Assembly: GCF_000316575.1 (NCBI RefSeq)
Contig: NC_019682.1
Location: forward strand, 992,001-1,056,000
Direction: 5' to 3'
Length of the DNA: 64,000 nt
Origin: Calothrix sp. PCC 7507
Lineage (GTDB): Bacteria; Cyanobacteriota; Cyanobacteriia; Cyanobacteriales; Nostocaceae
Shown: positions 54,890-63,840 of the stretch, piece by piece
How positions within the stretch are numbered: the stretch's first letter is position 1
How the letters are laid out: each line of letters opens with the position of its first letter
Position numbers and translations under genes: made by a program
The notes under the pieces: model-generated
What the model was told of the DNA's origin: nothing
Database searches by the model: none
Seen by the model: the letters and a program-made list of their open reading frames with translations, nothing else

Positions 54890-55501
54890 TTAACTGTTAA
54901 CTGATGGTTGATTAATTGTTTTTAACTCCTCTTGTAAGATTTTCTGATAAATCTTAGGCAAAGAACGACTGACAGAATTCGTTTCTATGCCATATCCCAA
55001 ACTTGTCCACGTTGGAGACAATCGCCGCAATACATCGTTTAACTTTCCCTGACGCAGCTGCTGAGAAATATCAGTTCCCCAAACTTGAGAATCACTCAAC
55101 CAACGATAAACTACTGTATCTTGATACTCTGGTTCAAAGCTATAAGAAGCCCAAAACATGATTTTCATGGGGTTGGGATGATAGCGTGGTGCAATTTGAT
55201 ACCAAGTAGTGTTGATAATTTGATATCTACCCGCGGCTGTGGAACAATTACCTGTGTTGGGCCCTGTAACAATAGTGACGCATACCTCTGGATGACGGCT
55301 GAGATCACTGACCTGCTGACCACCATACAACAGCGAATAAGGACGCTTACCACTGGCTTCACTGGCGGAGATGGTTCGCATTAAAGCACGGATATAAGGA
55401 TCGCCACCTTTCATCACCAAGGGCGGCTGTTTAACTCCAAAAATAGGATCGGTAGGCGATCGCAAATTTCCATGTATATACCACTGCAACAAGCATACCA
55501 A
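54890..55501 (-). CDS. Muramidase (lambda lysozyme-like, GH24-type)
   Basis: A predicted cell-wall hydrolase with catalytic Glu in TISASEASGKRPYSLLYGG, then GNCSTAAGRYQIINTTW and a helical C-terminal region. An N-terminal hydrophobic segment (AALLGLVCLLQW) extends upstream of the assigned start, so it is likely membrane-bound or secreted. The frame stays open to about 55590 with no in-frame ATG or GTG. The given start is a TTG at 55501, so the true start is uncertain. It is convergent with menH, 13 bp apart. Confidence 0.78.
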   Translation of the reverse strand: MVCLLQWYIHGNLRSPTDPIFGVKQPPLVMKGGDPYIRALMRTISASEASGKRPYSLLYGGQQVSDLSRHPEVCVTIVTGPNTGNCSTAAGRYQIINTTWYQIAPRYHPNPMKIMFWASYSFEPEYQDTVVYRWLSDSQVWGTDISQQLRQGKLNDVLRRLSPTWTSLGYGIETNSVSRSLPKIYQKILQEELKTINQPSVNS

Positions 55502-55697
55502 GCCTAGAAGCGCGGCTATGGGTCCAATTAGTTTTTCAACACCTTTGAATTCAAAGCCTTTCAGAGTCCAACTCCTTAAATACTCGCTCTTTTAGCTAAC
55601 AACAATCATCGACGCACTCATTCCGGGAAAGTTCACACCTGATTGTTTAGTGATCATTTACGATTCGCTCAAGACGACATTTAAGAAAAATAAGATA

Positions 55698-56354
55698 TCA
55701 ACACTGTTGAAATAACTCACCAAAGCTTTTAGCAGCAGCATCTGGTCTAGATACAATCTCCACAATTTTATTACGTGCCGCTGGCTCAAATAGGGACTCG
55801 ACACTCACCTGGGCAACTTTTTGGCGGGGAATGCTGCCATCAAACAATGTATCAGCACCTTGCATCACTATTGGGTTGGAGTTATCTTCATTCTTCAACC
55901 CACCAGGACGCACAATCGTGTAGGTAAGACCACTTTTTTGAATATACTCCTCAGCTTGCTTTTTCCAAACCAAAATCAGCCAGAACAAGTTCAGTGGATG
56001 GAACAACTGGGAAGTACACAAAGAAGAAACCAAGACAAAATGCTCAATTCCCTTGGCTTTAGCCACATCTACTAAATTTTTAGTCCCCTCAAAATCTACC
56101 TTATAGGGGCCAGTAGGATCAAAGCTGGGTTTTGCTCCAGTAGCACACAGTAGGACAGTGCTATCGCCTAAAGCAGCAGTCAGACTTTCTGGGTTTAACA
56201 CATCACCAACTACTAACTCGGCTTCCGGAGACAAAATTCCTCTCGCTGTCTCGGTATCCCTCACCAATGCACGGACAGGAATGTTACGCGCTATCAATTC
56301 TTGTACAATCCGCCGACCTGTTTCGCCTGTCGCCCCTGCTACAAATGCTTTCAT
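55698..56354 (-). CDS. Atypical SDR (NAD(P)-binding, NmrA/Tic62-like)
   Basis: A 218-residue Rossmann-fold protein with VAGATGETGRRIVQEL (glycine motif) and SLCTSQ in the active-site strand. The pattern resembles the Ycf39/Tic62 atypical SDRs of cyanobacteria and plants, which often bind NAD(P) without clear catalysis. Its length is short for full Tic62. No partner is adjacent, and the substrate is unknown. Confidence 0.85.
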   Translation of the reverse strand: MKAFVAGATGETGRRIVQELIARNIPVRALVRDTETARGILSPEAELVVGDVLNPESLTAALGDSTVLLCATGAKPSFDPTGPYKVDFEGTKNLVDVAKAKGIEHFVLVSSLCTSQLFHPLNLFWLILVWKKQAEEYIQKSGLTYTIVRPGGLKNEDNSNPIVMQGADTLFDGSIPRQKVAQVSVESLFEPAARNKIVEIVSRPDAAAKSFGELFQQC

Positions 56355-56533
56355 GATAAACGCTATCCTAGAAAACTGATATATGATCGTTCAGCTCCTT
56401 ATTGTAGTGATTCTATGAAGTTCATGACAGATTCATGAGGATTCGGCCAAAATGGGATCTGAGTACGAAGCTACCCACCCCAGCCGGGAATGATTAATAA
56501 TAGTCAAACGCCAAAGTATACAGGAACGCGTTT

Positions 56534-57193
56534 ATGCTTTCAACAAATGGTGAATACCCATCTTTGGAAATAACAGAAGCAATTTTGCCTGTGGCGTCAG
56601 GCCTAGCAGAAGCCGAGGATACACTCACAGGAACAAATGTAGCGACGCTCACAAAATTTTATGGTCGCTATGAAGATTATATGGAAATGTACGCCCCAGC
56701 ACAAACGGTTGCTGAGTATCTTAATGGTCACGCCTCATGGTTTTCGCGTTGTGCTGAACCAATGAAGGTACAACCGCTAGGAGAAAATGGCTACGCTTTA
56801 ATTATCGGTAAATTTGGCTCTTTTGGTTATGAAGTAGAGCCGAAAGTTGGTTTAGAACTTTTACCCCCAGAATCAGGTATCTACCGCATTCGTACCATCC
56901 CCGTTCCTGATTACCATCCACCTGGTTATGACGTGGACTATCGCGCATCGCTACAGTTATCAGAGAGCGCGGGTGAGGTGACACGAGTGGAATGGGAATT
57001 GGATTTGGAAGTTCATCTTCACTTTCCCCGGTTTATTCAGCGATTACCCAAGTCTTTAATCCAATCTACAGGCGATCGCCTACTTAACCAAATCGTTCGC
57101 CAAGTCTCCCGCCGCTTAACACGCAAAGTCCAAGAAGATTTTCATCAGTCTTTAAGATTACCCTTTCCCGCTAGTTTTAAGAAAAAGAAGTAA
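56534..57193 (+). CDS. DUF1997 family protein
   Basis: A 219-residue protein matching the cyanobacterial/plastid DUF1997 family of unknown function. Conserved parts are YMEMYAPAQTVAEYLNGHASWF, RCAEPMKVQPLGENGYAL, and the C-terminal helix ending FHQSLRLPFP. No membrane segment is evident. Plastid homologues are reported in photosynthetic organisms, which suggests but does not prove a link to photosynthesis. Confidence 0.85.
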   Translation: MLSTNGEYPSLEITEAILPVASGLAEAEDTLTGTNVATLTKFYGRYEDYMEMYAPAQTVAEYLNGHASWFSRCAEPMKVQPLGENGYALIIGKFGSFGYEVEPKVGLELLPPESGIYRIRTIPVPDYHPPGYDVDYRASLQLSESAGEVTRVEWELDLEVHLHFPRFIQRLPKSLIQSTGDRLLNQIVRQVSRRLTRKVQEDFHQSLRLPFPASFKKKK

Positions 57194-57230
57194 ATAATCC
57201 CGTTGACAGTCATCAGTTAATAGTCCATCC

Positions 57231-57290
57231 ACTGTTAACTGATAACTGATAACTGTTAACTGTTAACTGTTAACTGTTAACTGTTAACTG
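57231..57290. repeat. Heptamer tandem repeat TTAACTG
   Basis: A run of GATAACT/GTTAACT units, with about six TTAACTG heptamers in a row, lies between the convergent DUF1997 and DUF4079 genes. It is a typical cyanobacterial STRR. Confidence 0.85.
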
Positions 57291-57291
57291 A

Positions 57292-57762
57292 CTACGCATT
57301 AGTAAGAATTCTTTGGACGATTTGCACGCCAGTCACAGCCTGCCAAGCAAAAAGCCCTAAAAGTGTAAAATTCAGCAGAATATGTGTCACACGTGCCCAA
57401 TTCGCTCCTTTTTGCATATAGGGAGACAAGGCAGCAGAAAAGGCAACGATACTTGTTATACCTAACCCTGCTAGCAGGTGAGGCCCGACAAACAACTTCC
57501 CATTGTTGATGTAAGTCACAGCCATACCACCAATTGAACCTGCTACCAGAAAACCCAGGAGTATAGATCCAATTTGGTGGTGCTTAATGTTATATCTACC
57601 TTTAATCAGTTCTTTTTTCTCTTCACCTTGAGCATTTCTAGTCCGCTGTACTTTTAGCCCGAGGTAGGCAGCATAAAGCGAGAGTGCGAATAGTACCCAC
57701 ATAGTCAGTGGGTGAAAGAAGTTCAGCCAATACTTAAAGGATGCAGAAAGTTCCAAATTCAT
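57292..57762 (-). CDS. DUF4079 membrane protein
   Basis: A 156-residue protein with four predicted membrane helices. It has the family pattern FKYWLNFFHPLTMWVLF, RYNIKHHQIGSILLG, VGPHLLAGLG and THILLNFTLLGLFAWQ. Conserved His residues at helix ends (HPLTMW, HHQ, HLL, HILL) suggest heme or another cofactor, but this is not proven. Function is unknown. It ends beside the heptamer repeat. Confidence 0.85.
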   Translation of the reverse strand: MNLELSASFKYWLNFFHPLTMWVLFALSLYAAYLGLKVQRTRNAQGEEKKELIKGRYNIKHHQIGSILLGFLVAGSIGGMAVTYINNGKLFVGPHLLAGLGITSIVAFSAALSPYMQKGANWARVTHILLNFTLLGLFAWQAVTGVQIVQRILTNA

Positions 57763-57824
57763 AGTGTTCTCGCCTGATTCTTAAATCTTCATAAAAATTA
57801 GCATAACTCTATTTTTGGTCATTA

Positions 57825-57917
57825 GGGACTGGGGACTGGGGACTGGGTATTGGGTATTGGGGATTGGGTATTGGGGACTGGGTATTGGGTATTGGGTATT
57901 GGGTATTGGGTATTGGG
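57825..57917. repeat. Long heptamer array GACTGGG / TATTGGG
   Basis: About 13 heptamers with three variants (GACTGGG, TATTGGG, GATTGGG) in irregular order. A second repeat, GAGCGAAGTCGTTCGCGGAGCG, follows at about 57952-57976. The array lies in the 57763-58088 spacer upstream of the ankyrin-repeat gene, and frames read through it on both strands are low-complexity and rejected. Confidence 0.85.
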
Positions 57918-58088
57918 CAAGAGTTATTTTTCTCCCCCTGCCCCCTTGCCCTGAGCGAAGTCGTTCGCGGAGCGTCTCTAAGAGAAGGGCTGCCCCCTTG
58001 CCCCACTCCCTCTTGCAAAAGTTGATAAACAATCCCAGACTAAGTTCTGAGGCTAGATCAACAAAACCCGCTGTTGGGGAATCTTATC

Positions 58089-59372
58089 ATGACTGAAAAT
58101 AATGATGTTTCACTGCTGATAGCTGCTAAAAGTGGTGATATTAAGCGGCTGTGTGCGCTATTGGCTGTTGGTGCTAAAGTGGATACGTGCGATCGCGATG
58201 GGACTACGGCTTTAATGTTTGCGGCTAATTTAGGCTATACCGAAATTGTGCGATCGCTGCTGGATGCTGGAGCTAATATTAATTTACACAGAAAGCGCTA
58301 TGGGTTGACGGCTTTGATGTTGGCTGCGAGTGCCAGTCAACTAGATACTGTCAAGCTTTTAGTCAAAAGAGGTGCTGATGTGAATGCCATTAATGAAGAT
58401 GGTAGTACAGCTTTAATGGCAGCAGCACTCAAAGGTGACGTTGATTTAGTCACAGTCTTACTGGCTGCTGATGCCAAGGTGGATGTTACAGATAAAGATG
58501 ATGATACTGCTTTGAAACTAGCAGTTAAGCATGGACACACAGCCGTTGTGCAAGCAATTGCACAAAATAGTGCAGATGTCAATAATCAAGATGAAGAGGG
58601 TGAGACACTCTTGATGATTGCGGCAGATTTAGGATATCTGGATCTTGTGCAAACCCTGTTAGATGCTGGGGCTGATGTGCAGGCAAAAAACCAAGATGGA
58701 GGAACGGCACTGTTAGCAGCAACAGCAGCAGGACATAGTGCGATCGCCTCAATCTTACTCGATCGAGGTGCCCAGATAAATCTCCAAGATAGAGATGGTG
58801 AAACTGCCTTACACCTCGCTGTTGTGGAAGGCTACGTTGACGTAGTGCAAGTGTTACTTAATCGGGGTGCAAATGTACAAATCAGAAACCATCTAGGTGA
58901 CACACCAATACTTGTAGCAGCGTTGCAAGGACACAGCCAAATAGTTGAGGCCTTACTAATTGCTGGGGCAGACATTCATGGGAAAAACCTGGGTGAAACA
59001 CCTTTGACGCTAGCCGCCTCCCAGGGACATACCCAGACAGTTGAGGTGTTGCTAGGCTATGGTGCTGATGCCAATATAATAAGTGATGATGGTAAAACGG
59101 CTTTAATCAAGGCAGTAGAACGTAACCGCCCAGCGGTGATAAGGCTACTACTTGCTAAGGGGGCAGATGTGAATTTTCAAGACTCTGCTAAGGCAACGGC
59201 GTTAATATGGGCTGCTTCAAGGGGTTATGATGAAGTTGTGCAGGTACTGCTCCAGGCTAGGGCAAATGTGAATTTAAAAAATCGCGGTGGTTATACTGCT
59301 TTGGCGATCGCAGAATTTAATGGCTATAAAGATATAGTGCAGAGTCTGCGGCAAGCTGGGGCGCAAGAGTAG
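58089..59372 (+). CDS. Ankyrin-repeat protein
   Basis: A 427-residue protein made almost wholly of about 12-13 ankyrin repeats, each with GxTALMxAA...G.....LL..GADVN-type spacing. No signal peptide, catalytic domain or other module is seen. It should be a cytoplasmic protein-interaction scaffold; partners are unknown. I take the ATG at 58089; an in-frame TTG upstream at 58074 lacks support. The upstream heptamer array is not part of it. Confidence 0.9.
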   Translation: MTENNDVSLLIAAKSGDIKRLCALLAVGAKVDTCDRDGTTALMFAANLGYTEIVRSLLDAGANINLHRKRYGLTALMLAASASQLDTVKLLVKRGADVNAINEDGSTALMAAALKGDVDLVTVLLAADAKVDVTDKDDDTALKLAVKHGHTAVVQAIAQNSADVNNQDEEGETLLMIAADLGYLDLVQTLLDAGADVQAKNQDGGTALLAATAAGHSAIASILLDRGAQINLQDRDGETALHLAVVEGYVDVVQVLLNRGANVQIRNHLGDTPILVAALQGHSQIVEALLIAGADIHGKNLGETPLTLAASQGHTQTVEVLLGYGADANIISDDGKTALIKAVERNRPAVIRLLLAKGADVNFQDSAKATALIWAASRGYDEVVQVLLQARANVNLKNRGGYTALAIAEFNGYKDIVQSLRQAGAQE

Positions 59373-59411
59373 GAGCAAATAATACATTCCCCATTCCCTG
59401 CTATTCATTAA

Positions 59412-59663
59412 CTATTGGTTTGGTAGTAATATTGTTGTATTTCCAAAGTTTTGATTTAAATTTTTGCGAGCCTCACGGCGAGCTTGTCTACGTATCAGCT
59501 TCCGTCTCCTTCTCTTGGCTACTTTCCTAATCTCGGCAGGCCTGACAGTCTGGCCTTCTTCAACCTTAATAAGTTGCCTCCGTGCTTGAGCTTCTGGAAT
59601 AAAAACAGATGTGGGGGCAAAGAAGATTAAAGCCAAGATTAGGGCTTTAGCGAGCTTATGCAT
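59412..59663 (-). CDS. Small exported Arg-rich protein
   Basis: An 83-residue protein. A signal peptide (ALILALIFFAPTSVFIPEAQA) is followed by a highly basic segment (KRRRRKLIRRQARREARK) and ending in a short neutral tail. I know no family. Once exported it would be strongly cationic and might bind anionic envelope or extracellular polymer. It is convergent with the ankyrin gene. Confidence 0.6.
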   Translation of the reverse strand: MHKLAKALILALIFFAPTSVFIPEAQARRQLIKVEEGQTVRPAEIRKVAKRRRRKLIRRQARREARKNLNQNFGNTTILLPNQ

Positions 59664-59814
59664 AGGAATTTATCATTGAATAGTCAACAATCAAACTATC
59701 TTATAACTGTAACGCAGATGTTTGTAATTTTTATGAACTTCCTGGTTCTGTCTTAATGAAAAAACCATAATAGATAATTATATCAATTCAATTAATAATT
59801 GCGATACATGGATT

Positions 59815-59870
59815 GTCGTCAAGGGAGGGGTTTCCCCGCCCCTACAAATGTATCTGTTGCATTCTTTATT
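59815..59870. repeat. Palindromic repeat GGGAGGGGTTTCCCCGCCCC
   Basis: The GGGAGGGGTTTCCCCGCCCC stem (59823-59842) lies in a repeat with ends TATCAATTCAATT and GAATTCCTA, a degraded relative of the other palindromic elements. The 59664-60310 spacer otherwise has no recognised gene; a 70-codon frame across this repeat (59799-60011) is not convincing. Confidence 0.55.
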
Positions 59871-60233
59871 ATGAATTCCTATTATCAGCTTGATGCTTTT
59901 TGCAGAGAGCAAAACTCCGTCGCAACCGCTGTAAATCTGCTGCGACAGAGAAAGAAGAAATTGAAACACCAAGATAGAGAAGGCAAAATGCTTGCACCTC
60001 AAGAATATTAAGGAAGCAAAAATTAATAGGGAATTTACCTTTTACCTTTTGCCTTTTCTCTTTCTCGGCGTTTCCTACTGTGCTAGATGTGCATAATATA
60101 TAGGTTTTAATTTTGGGGAAAAGTATTCTAGTGATCAGTTTTTATGTATCATACTGAACCTTAGCGGCAACAACTCAGGTGGAGCATGGAGAAAGAGGGT
60201 TTTCTGGCATGACAATTAATCAGCCGCACATGA

Positions 60234-60254
60234 TAAGCTGATGTGCGTCTAAAT
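60234..60254. repeat. Direct repeat copy 1 (AAGCTGATGTGCGTCTAAAT)
   Basis: A 21-base sequence identical to 62258-62278. Each copy is followed by TTGTTGACGGTTGAC within about 30 bases. Both lie upstream of, or between, genes and may be a dispersed repeat edge. Confidence 0.6.
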
Positions 60255-60310
60255 TATCTAAACACTCTTTATGATTGTTGACGGTTGACGGTTATGCTGC
60301 GTAACAGCTG

Positions 60311-60880
60311 ATGAATGATCAAGTTTCCAAATTGCAATGTCATCGACGATTTTTGTGGGTGGGAATTGGCTGTCAACGAGGCACTTCATGGCAGTTGATG
60401 GCAAGAGCTATTCAGCAAGTGTTTTTAGAGCATCGACTAGAAGAAAGCGCGATCGCAGGTATTGCTACCATTGATACTAAAGCCTCAGAAGTAGGATTAG
60501 TAGCACTTTGTCGCCTACGCCATTGGCCTTTAAAAATCTTTCCAGCAGAAACTCTGTACACTGTTTCCGTTCCCAACCCGTCGCAAATTACCGCACAAGT
60601 AATGGGGACTCCAAGTGTGGCGGAGGCTGCGGCTTTGTGTGCAAGTCTAAATTTATCTCACACTAAGACAAGCCACCTTTGCGCGGGGGTTCCTAGCCTT
60701 GAGAAGAGTAGCGCGCAAAGACGTGAAGGGGTGAACCCAGTTTTATTAGTTCCTAAACAAATTTTCCGGTTAAAGGGTGAACCAGGTACAGTGACTATAG
60801 CTGTTGCTCAAGTTGATATATTAATCAACCACTCGCAAGAAATAATTAATCACACTAGAAACGATCGCCAACACAATTGA
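60311..60880 (+). CDS. CbiG C-terminal domain / CobE-like cobalamin biosynthesis protein
   Basis: A 189-residue protein with a CbiG_C/CobE pattern: WVGIGCQRGTSW, IATIDTKASEVGLVALC, and PSVAEAAALCAS, ending TIAVAQVDI. CbiG opens the ring A lactone of cobalt-precorrin 5A; the free-standing form is similar to CobE. Between residues about 118 and 145 an inserted segment (encoded by 60665-60735) keeps the frame but is unlike the family. The 3' end overlaps the holin-family gene by 60 bp, convergently. Confidence 0.78.
   Translation: MNDQVSKLQCHRRFLWVGIGCQRGTSWQLMARAIQQVFLEHRLEESAIAGIATIDTKASEVGLVALCRLRHWPLKIFPAETLYTVSVPNPSQITAQVMGTPSVAEAAALCASLNLSHTKTSHLCAGVPSLEKSSAQRREGVNPVLLVPKQIFRLKGEPGTVTIAVAQVDILINHSQEIINHTRNDRQHN
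60677..60720. repeat. Repeat insertion inside the CbiG-like gene
   Basis: CTTTGCGCG (60677-60685) and CGCGCAAAG (60712-60720) form inverted arms around GGGGTTCCTAGCC, a dispersed repeat type. It is translated in frame, extending the protein by about 25 residues. Confidence 0.65.
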
Positions 60881-61174
60881 TCCTAACAAAGCAGACCAAA
60901 AATTTTGAATTTCAAACAGATTACGAGGAGTCAATGCACTTGCGAGCAAAAGAGTCAAGGCATTGAGGACAAATGTAAATAAACCAAAGGTGAGTAAAGT
61001 AATTGGAAACGCTAAAAAACTCAAAATCGGGCGAATAAAAGCATTCACTAGCCCGATGATGATAGCAGCAACTAGGGCAGCGACAAAGCTCTTGATGGAG
61101 AATCCAGGAACAATGTTAGCCGTGATCACCAACGCCACCGCAGTACCCAGCCAAGTGAATAAGAAGTTTTTCAT
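60821..61174 (-). CDS. Phage holin family (YvlD-like) membrane protein
   Basis: A 117-residue protein with four predicted membrane helices. It matches the PF04020 pattern: GTAVALVITANIVPGFSIKSFV, LVNAFIRPILSFLAFPITLLTFGLF. These are not true phage holins in most bacteria; the function is unknown. It overlaps the 3' end of the CbiG-like gene on the other strand. Confidence 0.88.
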   Translation of the reverse strand: MKNFLFTWLGTAVALVITANIVPGFSIKSFVAALVAAIIIGLVNAFIRPILSFLAFPITLLTFGLFTFVLNALTLLLASALTPRNLFEIQNFWSALLGSIVLAIVSSVINYFLRVVD

Positions 61175-61271
61175 AAGTTATTTTTGGGCAATTAGTAGAA
61201 AATTTCACAAGCATTTACGCCTAAAAGTAGTGTAATTTTGCAACACTGACAGTGACAGTTAACAGTGAACA

Positions 61272-61347
61272 AACTGATAACTGATAACTGTTAACTGATA
61301 ACTGTTCACTGATAACTGTTAACTGTTAACTGATAACTGTTCACTGA
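61272..61347. repeat. Heptamer repeat TTAACTG/GATAACT/GTTCACT
   Basis: About ten heptamers, including TTAACTG, GATAACT and TTCACTG variants, lie downstream of the peptidoglycan-binding gene. It belongs to the same STRR family as 57231. Confidence 0.85.
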
Positions 61348-62193
61348 TTAACGCGATCGCCTCAACAAAATTTCCCAGGTAGCACCACCAACTACACCGT
61401 CAGCCTCCAAACCATAGCGCGTTTGCAGGGCTTTCACTGCTGCGTCGGTTGTCGCCCGAAAGTCTCCATCTATACCACCTTTGAGGAAACCAAGCCTTTG
61501 CAGTTGTGTTTGTAACTTGACAACTTCTGAACCACGGTTTCCTAAACGCAAAATTGGCAATCCTTCTGCAGTGTATTGAATACCAGGGGTACGTTCAGAG
61601 ATAAGTATTGGTGTAATCCGAGTTGGTACAGGCTTTGATTCTCTGGGAGTTGTGGTTTGTCTGGGTTTAGTTGGCCTTGGCTCAGGTTTAGAATTAACAA
61701 CCCTATTGACATTACCAGACTGAGTGGGAGCATTTAATGTCCTGACTACGGTGGGTTTTGGTTGAGATACAGGAGTGCTTGAGGCTACTACTGGTTCACT
61801 AGGGAACAGTCTTTGCCAAGTATTGGCGTCAACGATGCTATCTGGATTCAAACCAGCTGCTTGCTTAAACTGGGAAACGGCGTTAGCTGTGGCATCTTTA
61901 TAGATACCATCTACTGCACCTGTGTAAAAACCCAATAGTTTTAGAGCTGCCTGAAGTTCAGATACACGTTCTCCTTGGCTACCAATGTTGAGATTAGGGC
62001 GGTTGATGCTATCTGCGCCGATTGCTTGGGCAATTTTTTGTGGCGCGGCAATTGCTACCACCGCTGAGGAACCAATGGAAACAGGCATAGATGAAAATAA
62101 AAGTAAGCAATAAAACCTGTGATTACACAAGAAACGAAATAGTTTTCGCGAGTCTAAGTAGCTCAAGATACTTGTTGACAGGCTGCCTTTCAT
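61348..62193 (-). CDS. Peptidoglycan-binding protein (two PGB1 domains)
   Basis: A 281-residue exported protein. An N-terminal hydrophobic stretch (YCLLLFSSMPVSIGSSAVVAIA) acts as a signal or anchor. Two peptidoglycan-binding domains lie at about residues 65-130 and 215-280, each with GERVSELQAALKLLGFY-like and GSEVVKLQTQLQRLGFL motifs. A Pro/Thr/Ser-rich linker separates them. There is no catalytic domain. I take the ATG at 62193; a GTG four codons upstream is possible. Confidence 0.85.
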   Translation of the reverse strand: MKGSLSTSILSYLDSRKLFRFLCNHRFYCLLLFSSMPVSIGSSAVVAIAAPQKIAQAIGADSINRPNLNIGSQGERVSELQAALKLLGFYTGAVDGIYKDATANAVSQFKQAAGLNPDSIVDANTWQRLFPSEPVVASSTPVSQPKPTVVRTLNAPTQSGNVNRVVNSKPEPRPTKPRQTTTPRESKPVPTRITPILISERTPGIQYTAEGLPILRLGNRGSEVVKLQTQLQRLGFLKGGIDGDFRATTDAAVKALQTRYGLEADGVVGGATWEILLRRSR

Positions 62194-62257
62194 GGGATTT
62201 GCCACCGGAATCTTCTGTTGCTAATATTACAGCCGCTTGAGTCTCTAAAACAGATGT

Positions 62258-62278
62258 TAAGCTGATGTGCGTCTAAAT
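62258..62278. repeat. Direct repeat copy 2 (AAGCTGATGTGCGTCTAAAT)
   Basis: Identical over 21 bases to 60234-60254 and also followed by TTGTTGACGGTTGAC. It lies between the peptidoglycan-binding gene and the M16 peptidase gene. Confidence 0.6.
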
Positions 62279-62362
62279 GTGGTTGTTGACGGTTGACTGT
62301 TGACTGTTGACTGCTAAGAAAGTAAACAAGGCTAAAACCCTTCTACCTATTGCCTTTCATTA

Positions 62363-63646
62363 CTATGCGATCGCATTATTAATTGCTGCTTCTGGGCCGA
62401 CTAAAGATAAATATGGTGAGTGTAAATACTTATTAGCGGCGGCGATCGCATCGGCAACCTGCACAGATGCAATCAACTCCTGGAATTTTGTGTCAAATTC
62501 AATTCCTAATCCCAAAGTTTCATACCAACCATAAACCTGAGCAATTTGCCCGTTAGTTTGTTTCCCTAAAGCATACTGTCCCAATATCTTGTTTTTAGCA
62601 GCTTGGAAGGCGCTAGGCGATACTTCTGTGTGACTAAGTAGCTCTACTTCTGTCCGCAGTCCTTGCAAAGCGATGCTAGTGTTTTCTGGTGCAGTACCCA
62701 TATAAACTACGAATGAGGCAGGAAACAGCCTTGTGGGGTAGAAGGCGGATACTTCATAGGCTAATCCCTGTTTTTCTCGCAATTCCACAAACAGACGGCT
62801 AGAAAGTCCATTTCCTAGGTAGGTAGAAAGCAATTTCAGTGGAGCGTAGTCAGGAGAACTGACTGAGGGGCCTAAATAACCCAGCATGACAATTGATTGC
62901 TGTGTCTGTAGAGGCTTGATTTGGTGCTGAGGTTCCAGCTTAATATCAGGTAAATTCGGGGTTGGTAGAGTTGTAGCGGTAGCTTGCCAATCACCAAAAA
63001 CTGTCTCTATCAGTTTTATGGCATCTGCTGGTGTAATGCGGCCAGCAATACTAATTACTAGATGATCTGGACGAAAGTATGTCTCGTGATACTTGACTAA
63101 ATCGGCACGAGTTAGATTAGTCATGGTTGTCTCATCTCCTAACACCGACATGGCGTAGGGATGGTCTTGATACATTACCTGTCGCAGTTGATCGAAAGCA
63201 ACAGTAAACGGCTGCTCTTTTTGGGAACGGATATCTTGCAGTGCTAAACGCCGTTCTAGTTCCACTTGGGTTTCTGGGAAAGTAGGCGATCGCAAAATCT
63301 GCCCTGCCAATGCTAAAATTTCCGGAAAATCTGATGTTACTGTTTTCAGCGACAGCAAAAAATAGTCACTGGAAGCATCAGTACTCAAACTCGCCCCCAC
63401 CGATTCGACTTTTTCGGCAATTTCCAAGCTAGAAAGTCCGTTGCACCCTTTAGTCATCACTGCTGACAGCAAATGCGCCAAACCAGCCTGCTCTCGCATT
63501 TCGCAACAACTACCAGCACGAACAAAAATTCGCGCCGCAATAATATCTGCAGCCGGATTTTCTGCTACCAGCAAGACAATGCCATTATTCAGTACAGTGC
63601 GGTGGATTGGAGAATTAGATAGGGAAGGATTCACAGTTTGAGTCAT
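62363..63646 (-). CDS. M16-family peptidase homologue with degenerate zinc site
   Basis: A 427-residue M16 protein (pitrilysin/insulinase/processing-peptidase clan). The usual HxxEH motif is replaced by AHLLSAV, so the catalytic Glu and second His are missing. The rest of the fold and the C-terminal partner domain (GLSSRLFVELREKQGLAYEVSAFY) are intact. It is probably the non-catalytic subunit of a heterodimer. The catalytic subunit is likely the M16 gene that begins beyond the right edge (63841-64000). Same strand. Confidence 0.88.
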   Translation of the reverse strand: MTQTVNPSLSNSPIHRTVLNNGIVLLVAENPAADIIAARIFVRAGSCCEMREQAGLAHLLSAVMTKGCNGLSSLEIAEKVESVGASLSTDASSDYFLLSLKTVTSDFPEILALAGQILRSPTFPETQVELERRLALQDIRSQKEQPFTVAFDQLRQVMYQDHPYAMSVLGDETTMTNLTRADLVKYHETYFRPDHLVISIAGRITPADAIKLIETVFGDWQATATTLPTPNLPDIKLEPQHQIKPLQTQQSIVMLGYLGPSVSSPDYAPLKLLSTYLGNGLSSRLFVELREKQGLAYEVSAFYPTRLFPASFVVYMGTAPENTSIALQGLRTEVELLSHTEVSPSAFQAAKNKILGQYALGKQTNGQIAQVYGWYETLGLGIEFDTKFQELIASVQVADAIAAANKYLHSPYLSLVGPEAAINNAIA

Positions 63647-63689
63647 TAGTGGACAGTTGTCAGTTATCAGTTACTTGTACTGAGCGTAA

Positions 63690-63785
63690 AGCCTGCGGCA
63701 TAGCTTCTCTTCGAGACGCTATTCGCGTAGCTTGCTTCCCGCAGGGGTACGCTTAACGCGGAGCGTCTCCGTCAGGAGAAGTCGA
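63690..63785. repeat. Dispersed repeat with GACGCTATTCGCGTAGC
   Basis: A set of short inverted arms (GCTTCTCTTCGAGACGC, GCGTAGCTTGCTTCCCGC, GGAGCGTCTCCGTCAGGAG) forms the commonest GC-rich dispersed repeat in this window. Related copies are at about 42121, 38609 and 57952. It lies between the two M16 genes. Confidence 0.65.
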
Positions 63786-63840
63786 AGTATTAGTTGTCAG
63801 TTGTTTACAGCCACTGACGATGAGCCACTGACTATTGACA

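Noticed and set aside
57815-57917. CRISPR array
   Set aside because: The repeats are contiguous heptamers with no spacers and no cas genes in the window.
57781-58032. 83- and 69-codon minus-strand frames across the heptamer array
   Set aside because: They translate repeats into Pro/Gln/Ile/Tyr tandem units; not real proteins.
59799-60011. 70-codon frame at the palindromic repeat
   Set aside because: It begins inside a dispersed repeat and shows no family pattern.
60821-61174. Phage holin as a prophage marker
   Set aside because: The PF04020 family is common in chromosomes and no other phage genes are present.
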